A DNA stretch of 32,506 nucleotides, taken from the NCBI GenBank assembly GCA_937892275.1, contig CALAVG010000184.1, positions 1 to 32,506 of the forward strand, in the 5' to 3' direction. Below are positions 6,177-14,500 of this stretch, piece by piece. Origin of the DNA: an uncultured Methanomicrobiales archaeon (lineage in GTDB: Archaea; Thermoplasmatota; Thermoplasmata; Methanomassiliicoccales; Methanomethylophilaceae). The stretch's first letter is position 1; every line of letters starts with the position of its first letter. The notes beneath the pieces are model-generated. The model was not told the DNA's origin. It was given only the letters and a program-made list of their open reading frames with translations, and searched no databases. The position numbers and the translations under genes were made by a program.

Positions 6177-7408
6177 AGATGAACGAGTATCAGAAGGAGA
6201 TGATCATGAGGGAACTTTCGACCCTCAAGGCGCACAGTCCCTTCTACGCTCAGAAGTACAAGGATATCGAAGTCGATAAAATCAAGACGCAAGAGGAGTT
6301 CGAGAAGCTTCCGTTCACAGACAAGGCGGACCTCCGCGAAGCGTACCCGTTGGGACTGGCAGCGGTGCCCGAGAAGGATATCGTCAGGATACATTCGTCA
6401 TCCGGTACCACAGGTACACCTGTCGTCATCCCCTACACGAAGAAGGATGTGGAGGACTGGGCGATCATATTCGAGCGCTGTTACATGATGGCCGGTGTCA
6501 CGGACAAGGACCGCATACACATCACGCCCGGATACGGATTATGGACTGCTGGTATCGGTTTCCAGGCCGGTTGCGAGAGGCTCGGTGCCATGGCGATCCC
6601 CATGGGTCCCGGGAACACAGAGAAGCAGCTCCGCATGATGGAGGATCTGAAGTCCACCGTACTCTGTGCGACATCATCGTACGCACTCCTGCTCTCTGAG
6701 GAGATAAAGAAGCGCGGCATCAGGGACAAGCTCTGTCTTAAGAAGGGGATCATCGGATCCGAGCGCTGGGGAGAGAAGATGCGCAACAGCATCGCCAACG
6801 AGCTCGGTGTCGATTTCTACGATATCTACGGACTGACGGAGATCTACGGCCCCGGAATCGGTATCAGCTGCGACTACCGCAACGGTATCCACATGTGGGA
6901 CGATTACATCTATTTCGAAATCATCGATCCGAAGACCGGAAAGAACCTCCCTGATGGAGAGATCGGAGAGCTGGTCATCACCACACTCAGGAAGGAGGGA
7001 GCACCGCTCATCAGGTACAGGACCCACGACCTCACGAGGATCATCCCCGGAGAATGCCCGTGCGGATCCAGGTTCCCCAGGATCGACATCATAGTCGGAC
7101 GTACCGACGACATGATCAAGGTCAAAGGTGTCAACATGTTCCCGGCCCAGTTCGAGGAAGTGCTGGCCACCATGAAGGACGCGACCAGCGAGTATCAGAT
7201 CATGATCGACCACTTGGAAGGTAAGGACATCATCACCGTCTACTTCGAGACCAAGGCCACGGGAGACGTCCGCGATGCAGCCGAGAAGGAGCTCATGGAG
7301 AAGGTGAAGTCCAAGATCGGTGTGACCATCGTCCCCAAGGCGGTGGACATCGGATACCTGCCAAGGAGCGAGAAGAAGACCAACCGTATCTTCGATAACC
7401 GTTACTGA
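6173..7408 (+). CDS. Phenylacetate--CoA ligase-like AMP-forming acyl-CoA ligase
   Basis: This adenylate-forming ligase of the PaaK family activates an aromatic or related carboxylate to its acyl-AMP and then to the CoA thioester. At 411 residues it has typical PaaK length. Visible motifs are the phosphate loop SSSGTTGTP (75-83), the YGLTEIYGPG adenine motif, the YRTHDLTRI ribose motif with downstream CPCGS, and the C-terminal VKGVNMFPAQFEEVL hinge region. A GTG at 6173 has GGGGTGA 6 nt upstream (6160-6166) and overlaps the preceding stop; the ATG at 6179 is the alternative. In gut and rumen archaea such enzymes may salvage phenylacetate or indoleacetate for amino acid synthesis (known use of the family; substrate here not proven). 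Confidence 0.92.
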   Translation: MKMNEYQKEMIMRELSTLKAHSPFYAQKYKDIEVDKIKTQEEFEKLPFTDKADLREAYPLGLAAVPEKDIVRIHSSSGTTGTPVVIPYTKKDVEDWAIIFERCYMMAGVTDKDRIHITPGYGLWTAGIGFQAGCERLGAMAIPMGPGNTEKQLRMMEDLKSTVLCATSSYALLLSEEIKKRGIRDKLCLKKGIIGSERWGEKMRNSIANELGVDFYDIYGLTEIYGPGIGISCDYRNGIHMWDDYIYFEIIDPKTGKNLPDGEIGELVITTLRKEGAPLIRYRTHDLTRIIPGECPCGSRFPRIDIIVGRTDDMIKVKGVNMFPAQFEEVLATMKDATSEYQIMIDHLEGKDIITVYFETKATGDVRDAAEKELMEKVKSKIGVTIVPKAVDIGYLPRSEKKTNRIFDNRY

Positions 7409-7412
7409 TCCC

Positions 7413-8201
7413 ATGAGAGAGTTGGATGTTTTGACAGCGGCGATGCGCAAAGCATCGGAGATCGTGATGAACGGTGACCGTTCCGCGAAGGACAAGTCCA
7501 CCGTCATCGGAATGTACGATGTGGTCACTGGTTCCGACATCCTCGCAGAGGAATCGATAATAGCCGACATCAGGAAGGAGTTCCCGGACGATACGATAAT
7601 CTCCGAGGAGACAAACCCCGACGACAAGGTGTCCGAACGCTGCTGGACGCTGGACCCGATAGACGGGACCATGAACTATTCCAGGGGGATACCCTTCTTC
7701 GGCATCCAAGGCTGTTTCATGATAAACGGCGAGGCCAAGGCCTCCGCCATCTACCTTCCCGTGTTCGATGAGATGTTCACCGCGACTGATGAAGGCACGT
7801 TCCTGAACGGGAAGCCGATACACACATGCGGACCGAGGCCTCTGAAGCAATGCCTCGTATCGACAGGCGATTTCAGCAGGAGGTCGCAGCAGTTCAGGGA
7901 TGCCCAGGCAGTTATCTTCCATGATTGCTACAGCGATATCGCCAGGTTCAAGGTGTTCGGAGCATCGTCCGTGGATTACACCTATCTTGCAGTCGGCAGG
8001 GTGGACATCCATATAAGGTTCCTCAACAAGATATGGGATTTCAAGCCCGGTATGCATATCGCAGAGAAAGCCGGAGCTGTTTACGATCACGAACTCGTTG
8101 ACAAGTACGGTATACTGGTGATGTGCTCGAGCGAAGAGGTGCTCAAGGAGGCCAAGGAGATCCTGGTCCCGAAGTTCATCTCGATTTTCCGCCGAGCATG
8201 A
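7413..8201 (+). CDS. Inositol monophosphatase / fructose-1,6-bisphosphatase family phosphatase
   Basis: This Mg2+-dependent, Li+-sensitive-fold phosphatase has 262 residues, normal for the archaeal dual IMPase/FBPase family. Metal ligands are evident: the Glu pair in ISEET (65-66), the DPIDGT loop (Asp81, Asp84) and the C-terminal WDFKPG motif, whose Asp completes the site. The substrate cannot be read from the sequence; inositol-1-phosphate (for lipid headgroups) and fructose-1,6-bisphosphate (gluconeogenesis) are the usual ones. It starts 4 nt after the acyl-CoA ligase stop and is the last gene of the Sel1 operon. Its last 26 bp overlap the 3' end of the convergent rfcS gene. Confidence 0.92.
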   Translation: MRELDVLTAAMRKASEIVMNGDRSAKDKSTVIGMYDVVTGSDILAEESIIADIRKEFPDDTIISEETNPDDKVSERCWTLDPIDGTMNYSRGIPFFGIQGCFMINGEAKASAIYLPVFDEMFTATDEGTFLNGKPIHTCGPRPLKQCLVSTGDFSRRSQQFRDAQAVIFHDCYSDIARFKVFGASSVDYTYLAVGRVDIHIRFLNKIWDFKPGMHIAEKAGAVYDHELVDKYGILVMCSSEEVLKEAKEILVPKFISIFRRA

Positions 8202-9135
8202 CCAGATATGCAAGCAAAGCTTCCAGCTGGATCCTCTCGTTGCTGCCTTCCACGATACGGAACTCGATCTCACCGGTCTTGTCCATGAATCTGACCTTCT
8301 CCGCATCCGTGATGCTGAGGTCGAAGAATGTTGCATGGATCTGTTTTATGATGTCCTGACCTGACAGTCCGAATGTGATCATGATGTCGTCCAGCATGTC
8401 GCGGGCCTTGATGAAGTTCCCGTTGAGTGCGGTCTCGATCATCTCTTTGACTGCCTGAGGGTTCGCCATACCGGTGGTCTGATAGATCACATCGAGGTCG
8501 ATCTTCTTCCCCAGGGATGCGGCGACCTGCAGAGAGTTGACCGCACGCCTCATATCTCCCCTTGCAACATGGACGAGTCCGTTCATGGCATCCTCGTCGA
8601 TGTCCACATTTTCCTTGTTGATGATGGTCTGGAGGAACTCCCTGACCTCGTCGGCGCTCAGGGGTTTGAACCTGAACACGGCGCATCTGGACTGAATGGG
8701 GTCGATGATCTTCGATGAATAGTTGCATGACAGGATGAAACGGCAGATCCCGGAGAACTTCTCCATGGTCCTTCTCAGAGCGGCCTGTGCATCGGAAGTT
8801 AGTGCATCCGCTTCGTCCATGAAGATGATCTTGAACTCGGCTCCTCCGAGGGGAGCTGTCCTTGCGAATTCCTTGATCTTTCCGCGGACCACATCGATTC
8901 CCCTCTCGTCGGATGCGTTGAGCTCGATGAAGTTCCCTTTCCATTCATCCCCGAACATTGATTTGGCCAGTGCGAGCGAGCATGTGGTCTTACCGGTACC
9001 GGCAGGTCCCGTGAAGAGCAGATGCGGCATGTTCCTAGACGAGACGTACGCCTTGAGTCTCTCGGTCACATGCTTCTGACCCACGACATCATCCAGATTC
9101 TTGGGCCTGTACTTCTCTGTCCAAATCTCATTCAT
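8176..9135 (-). CDS. rfcS: Replication factor C small subunit
   Basis: This AAA+ subunit of the archaeal clamp loader opens PCNA and loads it at primer-template junctions. The 319-residue protein shows the family start IWTEKYRPKNLDDVVGQ, Walker A GPAGTGKT (43-50), Walker B MDEAD (106-110), sensor 1 in LSCNYS (136-140), the SRC arginine-finger motif (149-151), and a C-terminal helical collar domain. No intein is present. The ATG at 9135 has TTTTATAA (9168-9161) about 28 bp upstream, so the mRNA is probably leaderless. It is divergent from the orc1/cdc6 gene, placing two replication genes on one 113-bp promoter region. Confidence 0.97.
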   Translation of the reverse strand: MNEIWTEKYRPKNLDDVVGQKHVTERLKAYVSSRNMPHLLFTGPAGTGKTTCSLALAKSMFGDEWKGNFIELNASDERGIDVVRGKIKEFARTAPLGGAEFKIIFMDEADALTSDAQAALRRTMEKFSGICRFILSCNYSSKIIDPIQSRCAVFRFKPLSADEVREFLQTIINKENVDIDEDAMNGLVHVARGDMRRAVNSLQVAASLGKKIDLDVIYQTTGMANPQAVKEMIETALNGNFIKARDMLDDIMITFGLSGQDIIKQIHATFFDLSITDAEKVRFMDKTGEIEFRIVEGSNERIQLEALLAYLVMLGGKSR

Positions 9136-9160
9136 TGGAATCGGTCAGCGATGTCCGTTG

Positions 9161-9241
9161 TTATAAAAGATTTTATTGGGCGAATACATGGTCGAATCGC
9201 CAGAAACGGGGATATACTTACCAGCAACAGTCCACGAGGGG
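9161..9241. promoter_or_regulatory. Divergent rfcS / orc1-cdc6 promoter region
   Basis: TTATAAAAG (9161-9169) reads as a TATA element on both strands. On the minus strand it is correctly placed for rfcS. On the plus strand it would give an orc1 mRNA with a leader of about 60 nt containing the GAGGGG ribosome-binding site (9236-9241), 7 nt before the ATG at 9249. A weaker GATATACTT at 9211-9219 is a second option for the plus strand. Confidence 0.5.
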
Positions 9242-9248
9242 AATTCAG

Positions 9249-10439
9249 ATGTTCGAGAAAGCGTCCAGTATCATCAAGGATCCGAGCAGGTTCGAGTATG
9301 ATTACGTACCGAAGAACCTCGTGAATAGGCAGGACCAGATGCATGATCTGGAGGTGTTGTTCCGTCCGCTTGTGGAATACGACCGCACCTGCAACACGTT
9401 CCTCATGGGCCCGGTCGGTACGGGTAAGACCGTCACGGCCAAGAGATTCTGTCAGGACATGAAGGATTACTGTGCCGGCAGGGGCATGGCGCTGGATGTC
9501 ATCTACATCAACTGCAGGAACAACAGTTCCGAGAACTCCGTCATCCTCAACCTGATCAGATACTTCGACAAAGGATATCCGGAAAGGGGATTCTCCGTCG
9601 AGGATATGGCCCGTGTACTGAAGAACCACCTGGTGAAGAACAAAAAGCCCCTGGTAGTGATACTTGACGAAGTGGACGTGTTACTGAAGAAGTCCACCGT
9701 GGACATCATCTACCAGATAACAAGATTATCTGACGATACGAGCAAGCCCGCTCCTGTATCGATCATCCTGATCTCGCAGCAGTCTATCTACAGCATGATG
9801 GACGATGCCACAGCATCCACTTTCAGACGCACCACCATGGTCAGATTCGACAGATACTCCCGTGAGGAGCTGAGGCAGATCGCCAAGGAGAGGGCCGAAG
9901 AGGCACTGCTCCCGGGAAAGGTCGGGGATGAGGTATTGGATCAGATTGCGGACAGCTCCGAGGAGTTCGGGGACGCCAGGATGGCGATCGAATTGTTGGA
10001 GAGGGCTGCGAACCTTGCAGAGGAGGAATCCGTAGGCGAGGTCACAGTGGAGAACGTCCGTGCCGCGAAGGCGGGTATCTACAGTATCGTATCCGAGTCG
10101 AAGATCGAAGTACTGGACCTGAACAGGAAGCTCACACTTCTCGCCATCGCACGTGCCATGAAGCAGAACGTCATGATCCCTATATCGGCCGCAGAAAAGA
10201 CCTATGCCATCGCTTGCGAGGAGTACGACGTTCCCGCACGCAAGCACACTCAGTTCTGGGGATACGTACGGGACCTGGAGAAGGTCGGACTGGTGAAGAC
10301 CCGCGTCTCATCGTCCGGAAAAGGAGGAAGGACCACGACGGTATCGCTTCCAGATATACCATCCAAAGTTCTGGCATCCAAGGTCGCGGACATGCTTGAT
10401 TCGGAACTCACAGGAAGAGAGGATATCGATGAAGTGTGA
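9249..10439 (+). CDS. cdc6: Orc1/Cdc6 replication initiator
   Basis: This origin-recognition AAA+ ATPase recruits the MCM helicase. It has 396 residues, typical of archaeal Orc1/Cdc6. It has the N-terminal block YVPKNLVNRQDQM, Walker A GPVGTGKT (54-61), Walker B VVILDEVD (137-143), an ISQQ segment in the sensor-1 position (176-179, where many relatives have Asn), an Arg-rich RRTTMVRF region, and a C-terminal winged helix from about 320 that binds origin DNA. The ATG at 9249 has a GAGGGG ribosome-binding site. The stop overlaps the start of the downstream tRNA thiolase gene by 11 bp. Origins often lie near such genes, but I could not identify clear ORB repeats in the adjacent short spacer. Confidence 0.95.
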   Translation: MFEKASSIIKDPSRFEYDYVPKNLVNRQDQMHDLEVLFRPLVEYDRTCNTFLMGPVGTGKTVTAKRFCQDMKDYCAGRGMALDVIYINCRNNSSENSVILNLIRYFDKGYPERGFSVEDMARVLKNHLVKNKKPLVVILDEVDVLLKKSTVDIIYQITRLSDDTSKPAPVSIILISQQSIYSMMDDATASTFRRTTMVRFDRYSREELRQIAKERAEEALLPGKVGDEVLDQIADSSEEFGDARMAIELLERAANLAEEESVGEVTVENVRAAKAGIYSIVSESKIEVLDLNRKLTLLAIARAMKQNVMIPISAAEKTYAIACEEYDVPARKHTQFWGYVRDLEKVGLVKTRVSSSGKGGRTTTVSLPDIPSKVLASKVADMLDSELTGREDIDEV

Positions 10440-11349
10440 CCATTGCGGAGCAGAGGCGGTCACGTTCATCCGCTACAACGGCATGCATCTGTGCGCCGAG
10501 GACTTCTCGAGGTTCGTGGAGAAGAGGGTCAAGAGGGAGATCAGGAAACAGATCAAGGTCTATCCGGGTGAGCAGATCGCCGTGGCGGTCTCCGGTGGAA
10601 AGGACAGCATGGTCCTTCTGAAGCTCATCAGCGATGTGTTCGGAGAGCGCAACAGGATCGGCGTGCATGCGATAACAATCGATGAAGGCATCGAAGGATA
10701 TCGTCCTCCAAGCGTGGACATCGTGAGGAGATTCTGCGAGAAGAACAACATCCAGTTCCATCTACGCTCGTTCACAGAACTGGGCGTGACGATGGATTCC
10801 ATAGCACCTCTGTCAAGGGACAGCAGCCCCTGTACATACTGCGGAGTGTTCCGCAGGAGACTCATGAACGACGAGGCCAGGAAGATCGGTGCCAAGTTCC
10901 TTGCGACCGGTCACAACCTGGATGACATGGCTCAATCGATAATGATGAACTTCGTCAGAGGAGATGTCGAGAGGCTTGCCAGGCTCGGACCCCACGAGAG
11001 GGTGCAGCCGGGGCTCATCCCCAGGTTCCTTCCTCTGAGACTAATCCCGGAGAAGGAGACTCTGCTCTATGCCATAGTCAACGGTATCGAGTTCTGGGAC
11101 GGGGAATGTCCGTATTGGACGGAGGCCCTCAGGAACCAGTACAGGTCCATCGTCGATGAGCTCGAGGACAGGTCACCGGGTTCAAGGCACAGCATCGTCT
11201 CATCTTACGATACATTGCGTCCGATGCTGTACAAGGAATACACAACATCTAATCTTCATCTCTGCAAGTGCGGAGAGCCTACGGTCGGCAAGAGATGCAA
11301 GTCATGTGACCTGCTGGCCGATGCGCAGAAGAAGCTCAGTAATCTCTGA
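10429..11349 (+). CDS. tRNA 2-thiolation enzyme, TtuA/NcsA (CTU1) family
   Basis: This PP-loop ATPase adenylates a tRNA uridine (U34 for NcsA/CTU1 or U54 for TtuA) and replaces the O2 with sulfur using an Fe-S cluster. The 306-residue protein has the full family layout: N-terminal zinc finger (C3, C6, H20, C22), PP-loop SGGKDS (55-60), CTYC (135-138) plus Cys227, which match the three cluster-binding cysteines, and a C-terminal zinc finger (C279, C281, C290, C293). The ATG at 10429 lies in the end of cdc6 and has AGAGG about 6 nt upstream, implying co-translation. Its 3' end overlaps the convergent gene at 11336 by 14 bp. Whether the target is U34 or U54 cannot be told here. Confidence 0.92.
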   Translation: MKCDHCGAEAVTFIRYNGMHLCAEDFSRFVEKRVKREIRKQIKVYPGEQIAVAVSGGKDSMVLLKLISDVFGERNRIGVHAITIDEGIEGYRPPSVDIVRRFCEKNNIQFHLRSFTELGVTMDSIAPLSRDSSPCTYCGVFRRRLMNDEARKIGAKFLATGHNLDDMAQSIMMNFVRGDVERLARLGPHERVQPGLIPRFLPLRLIPEKETLLYAIVNGIEFWDGECPYWTEALRNQYRSIVDELEDRSPGSRHSIVSSYDTLRPMLYKEYTTSNLHLCKCGEPTVGKRCKSCDLLADAQKKLSNL

Positions 11350-12265
11350 ATGCCACAAGGTTGCAGCATCTGCATGCAAGGCAGAGTGTGTCCATCGTTC
11401 TCGGATCCAGACCGTATTCCGCTTCGATATCCTTCAGCATCCTTCCGAACATCGCCAGTCTTTCGACCGAGAGAGGTTCGATCTTTCCGAGCTTATCCTC
11501 GAATGCCTTGCGGTTCTTCTTCACTTTCAGGTCGGTCAGTATACCGATGCTGCTGAGGTCCCTGATGGATTTCTCCATTTCCTCATCGGTCTCGCCGAGT
11601 CCTGCGAACAGACCGGAGCAGACCTTCCCTTTGCCGAAGATATCCGCAGCTTCCTTCAGGCATCCAATGATGGATTCCATGCTCTCGCCGTCGTGCAGTG
11701 CATCGAATATGCGAGGAACAGTTGAGCCTACTGAAACCTTGAATTCGGTGAGTCCGGCATCCTTCAGTGCCTGCAACGTATCTTTTTCAGTGACCTCATA
11801 GCTGAGTCCGATAGGTATCTCAGGGTATCTGGAATGAATCATCCCGACGAGCTCGATGCAATCGTCAAGTGTAGAATCCGGCCCCAGGCTCACAGGTATC
11901 CCTTTGACCGTGCCGGTGGCGACAATCCTGTCGACATAGGCAAGGATCTCCGCGGTGGAAGAGAACTTGCCGAGATTCACGTTCGCCTGTTCAGGCGAAT
12001 GGCAGAACGCCTGGATGAACTCTATATGATCTATGAACGGTTCCCCGTTGTGTGTCAGGTAATATCCTTCCTGGTCTTCGCACAGCTCGAACTCCCCTTT
12101 GTCCGGAGAATACTTCATCCTGAACCTGGTGCCGCCGAATGAGGCGATTATGGAACCTGTACCGTCCCCTTTGGGGTCCGCATAGGGGTGATCGAATCCC
12201 TGCGGGACCTTCATCCCGCTCCCGCCGAGTATGAGCTGGGATTTCAGGATCAGATCTTCTTCCAT
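11336..12265 (-). CDS. Radical-SAM-like (biotin-synthase-related) barrel protein lacking CxxxCxxC
   Basis: I do not recognise a named function. Residues 75-290 read like a radical SAM TIM barrel of the biotin-synthase-related type: alternating strand/helix units (GIPVSLGP, IPIGLSYEV, FKVSVGS) and the block KVCSGLFAGLGETDEEMEKSI that is typical of this superfamily. However, there is no CxxxCxxC cluster motif in the N-terminal part. The only early Cys near a barrel strand is in QAFCHSPEQ. A Cys-rich tail (C295, C298, C300, C301 in CLACRCC) could bind metal. The ATG at 12265 lies inside the end of cysS (16-bp overlap), so it is the third gene of cysE-cysS-this. It could be a non-canonical radical SAM enzyme or a catalytically lost paralogue. 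Confidence 0.65.
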   Translation of the reverse strand: MEEDLILKSQLILGGSGMKVPQGFDHPYADPKGDGTGSIIASFGGTRFRMKYSPDKGEFELCEDQEGYYLTHNGEPFIDHIEFIQAFCHSPEQANVNLGKFSSTAEILAYVDRIVATGTVKGIPVSLGPDSTLDDCIELVGMIHSRYPEIPIGLSYEVTEKDTLQALKDAGLTEFKVSVGSTVPRIFDALHDGESMESIIGCLKEAADIFGKGKVCSGLFAGLGETDEEMEKSIRDLSSIGILTDLKVKKNRKAFEDKLGKIEPLSVERLAMFGRMLKDIEAEYGLDPRTMDTLCLACRCCNLVAFRDY

Positions 12266-13680
12266 TTCGCACCATCCTTGGAGTCCTCGAGCACGACCCC
12301 TGCATCCTTGAGCCTGTCGCGGATCATATCGGCGAGATCGTACATCTTGTTCTTCCTGAGCTCTGCGCGCAGGTCGATGAGGATTCCCATGACGTCATCC
12401 AACGTTCCGTCGTCCGCACCGTCATCGGCAGGGATGATGTTGAGGATGCCGTTGAACTCGTCCATGAGGTCGATGTGCTTCTGTGCGGTCTTCTTGCAGA
12501 GCGTCCTCTCGTTCATGGCCTTGTTCGTGGCCCTGACCATCTGGAAGATGACCTCTATCGCCTGACGGGTGTTGAAATCGTCGTCCATGGCATCCCTGAA
12601 GGCCTGCCTGTAGGATTCGATGACATCGCAGCAGTCGTTGGCATCCGCGTCCCCTTCGGAAGCATTCTTCACGTAGGACTTGAGGTCTTTGTAGTTGTTG
12701 ATGATCCTGGAATCTGCCGCCTTGGCCTCCTCCAGCATATCCTCTCCGTACAGGAGGGGGCTCATGTAATGTGTGTTGAGGAAGTAGAACCTGATCGTCT
12801 GGGGATCGTATTTGGCCGCCACATCCTTGACCGTGAAGAAGTTGCCGAGCGATTTGGACATCTTCTCTTCCTTGGTCATCCCGTGTCCCTTGACCTGCAG
12901 CATACCGTTGTGCATCCAGTAGTTGGCCAGCGGTTTGCCCGTTACGGCCTCCGTCTGCAGGATCTCGTTCTCGTGATGGGGGAAGATGAGGTCGTTACCT
13001 CCTCCGTGGATATCGATCTGTTCTCCGAGATACCTGTCGATCATGGCGGAGCATTCGATATGCCATCCGGGCCTGCCCTTTCCCCAGGGGGAATCCCAGG
13101 AGCACTCTCCCGGTTTGGCCGCTTTCCATATAGCGAAGTCCATGGGGTTCTTCTTCTCGTCGTCCATCTGGACGCGTCCGGAGGATGACATGTCCTCCAG
13201 CTTGGATTTCACGAGCCTTCCGTAGTTCTCGACCTTGTCGATCGAGAAGTAAACGCTGCCGTCGCTTGTGACGTAACCGAATCCCCTGTCTATAATCTTC
13301 TGGACCATTGCGATGATGTCTCCGATGCATTCGCTGGCCTTGGGGTAGATGTCCGCCTTGTTGATTCCCAGTTTTGCGGCGTCCTCGAAGTATTTATCTA
13401 TGTATCTGGCCGAGAGCTCGAGGGGTTCGATACCCTCTTTAGCTGCCCTGGTGATGATCTTGTCGTCCACATCGGTGAAGTTCGTGACATGTGTGACCTG
13501 GTAGCCCAGATATCTCAGGTAGCGTACGACGGTGTCGAACACAATCATGCATCTGGCGTGTCCCATGTGTATGTCGTCGTATACTGTGACTCCGCATACG
13601 TACATCTTAACTTTTCCGGGTTCGATAGTCCTGAATTCCTCTTCGGAATTCGTCAGGGTGTTATGGATCATCAGAGACAT
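12250..13680 (-). CDS. cysS: Cysteinyl-tRNA synthetase
   Basis: This class I synthetase charges tRNA-Cys with cysteine. The 476-residue protein has the HIGH motif as HMGH (38-41), KMSKS at 273-277, and the zinc ligands Cys29, Cys210 and the HH pair at 235-236. The C-terminal anticodon-binding part is full length. Its presence, with cysE upstream, means cysteine is made and charged directly, so the organism need not rely on the SepRS/SepCysS route known from many methanogens. A TATA element TTTATATC (13711-13704) about 27 bp before the ATG predicts a leaderless mRNA. The 3' end overlaps the downstream radical-SAM-like gene. Confidence 0.96.
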   Translation of the reverse strand: MSLMIHNTLTNSEEEFRTIEPGKVKMYVCGVTVYDDIHMGHARCMIVFDTVVRYLRYLGYQVTHVTNFTDVDDKIITRAAKEGIEPLELSARYIDKYFEDAAKLGINKADIYPKASECIGDIIAMVQKIIDRGFGYVTSDGSVYFSIDKVENYGRLVKSKLEDMSSSGRVQMDDEKKNPMDFAIWKAAKPGECSWDSPWGKGRPGWHIECSAMIDRYLGEQIDIHGGGNDLIFPHHENEILQTEAVTGKPLANYWMHNGMLQVKGHGMTKEEKMSKSLGNFFTVKDVAAKYDPQTIRFYFLNTHYMSPLLYGEDMLEEAKAADSRIINNYKDLKSYVKNASEGDADANDCCDVIESYRQAFRDAMDDDFNTRQAIEVIFQMVRATNKAMNERTLCKKTAQKHIDLMDEFNGILNIIPADDGADDGTLDDVMGILIDLRAELRKNKMYDLADMIRDRLKDAGVVLEDSKDGAKWKKI

Positions 13681-13703
13681 TTGATCGATATCGTATCCTA
13701 AAG

Positions 13704-13711
13704 GATATAAA
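13704..13711 (-). promoter_or_regulatory. cysS TATA box
   Basis: TTTATATC on the minus strand is centred about 27 bp before the cysS ATG at 13680, predicting a leaderless transcript. It shows cysS can be transcribed separately from cysE, 123 bp upstream. Confidence 0.55.
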
Positions 13712-13803
13712 TAAGGAATGGGGACGAGCCTTACCTGACATCTAAGATATGGGGATAGAATGATTAAGGGTGATGTCGTCCATCGGACGGCGTTGGTTGA
13801 TTA

Positions 13804-14436
13804 TCAGTGTTTGAGTTCGGAGATCTGCTTCTTCAGGAGTTCGATCTCATTGCGGAGTTTCGTGATCTCATCCTCTTCGGGATCGGGCAGGTCCGCATGG
13901 TTCAGGTAACCGTTCACCCTGACTCCTCCGCATTTGACGATCCTTCCGGGCACTCCGACGACCGTACAGTCGCTGGGGACATCCTTGAGCACGACCGAGC
14001 CTGCTCCTACGCGCACGTTGTCACCGATGGTGATGTTGCCCAATATCGATGCGTTGCAGCCTACTACGATGTTGTTCCCGAGGGTGGGGTGTCTCTTTCC
14101 CTTGTTGGTCGATACGCCGCCGAGGGTAACTCCCTGATAGAGCGAGACGTCCTCTCCGATTATGGCGGTCTCCCCTATGACGACGCCTGTGGCGTGGTCA
14201 ATGAAGAATCTCTTGCCGATGGTCGCTCCGGGGTGTATGTCACAGCCGGTGAGCTGATGTGCCTTGTAGTTGATCTCCCTGGCCTTCTCCTTGTCGCCCT
14301 TCAGCCACAACTCGTGGCTTTCCCTGTACATGCTGACTGCCTGCAGACCTGTATGGAATCTGATGGCATCGTCCTCATTAATGAGAGCGGGGTCCTTCTC
14401 CATAGCCGCTGCGAGATCGTCGGGATCTACCTTCAT
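13804..14436 (-). CDS. cysE: Serine O-acetyltransferase
   Basis: It transfers acetyl from acetyl-CoA to serine, giving O-acetylserine for cysteine synthesis. In 210 residues it has a short N-terminal helical domain with the family block FHTGLQAVSMYRESHELW (28-45), then the left-handed beta-helix of hexapeptide repeats with the catalytic region CDIHPGATIGKRFFIDHATGVVIGETA (about 70-96), and TVVGVPGRIVKCGG at the end of the helix. The N-terminal domain is shorter than in enterobacterial CysE, like the short-form bacterial enzymes. An acidic linker and a Leu/Lys-rich heptad tail (186-210) look like a short coiled coil. TTTTATCC at 14469-14462 is a suitably placed promoter element. No cysK is in the window. 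Confidence 0.93.
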   Translation of the reverse strand: MKVDPDDLAAAMEKDPALINEDDAIRFHTGLQAVSMYRESHELWLKGDKEKAREINYKAHQLTGCDIHPGATIGKRFFIDHATGVVIGETAIIGEDVSLYQGVTLGGVSTNKGKRHPTLGNNIVVGCNASILGNITIGDNVRVGAGSVVLKDVPSDCTVVGVPGRIVKCGGVRVNGYLNHADLPDPEEDEITKLRNEIELLKKQISELKH

Positions 14437-14500
14437 CTTATCGCCATTATATCGTCATGAAGGATAAAAGAGTTGGCAGATACTACGGATATGGATGATA

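Noticed and set aside
9136..9248. Replication origin next to orc1/cdc6
   Set aside because: The 113-bp spacer has only one weak CCAGAAACGGGG resemblance to an ORB element, no repeats and no extended AT-rich unwinding stretch.
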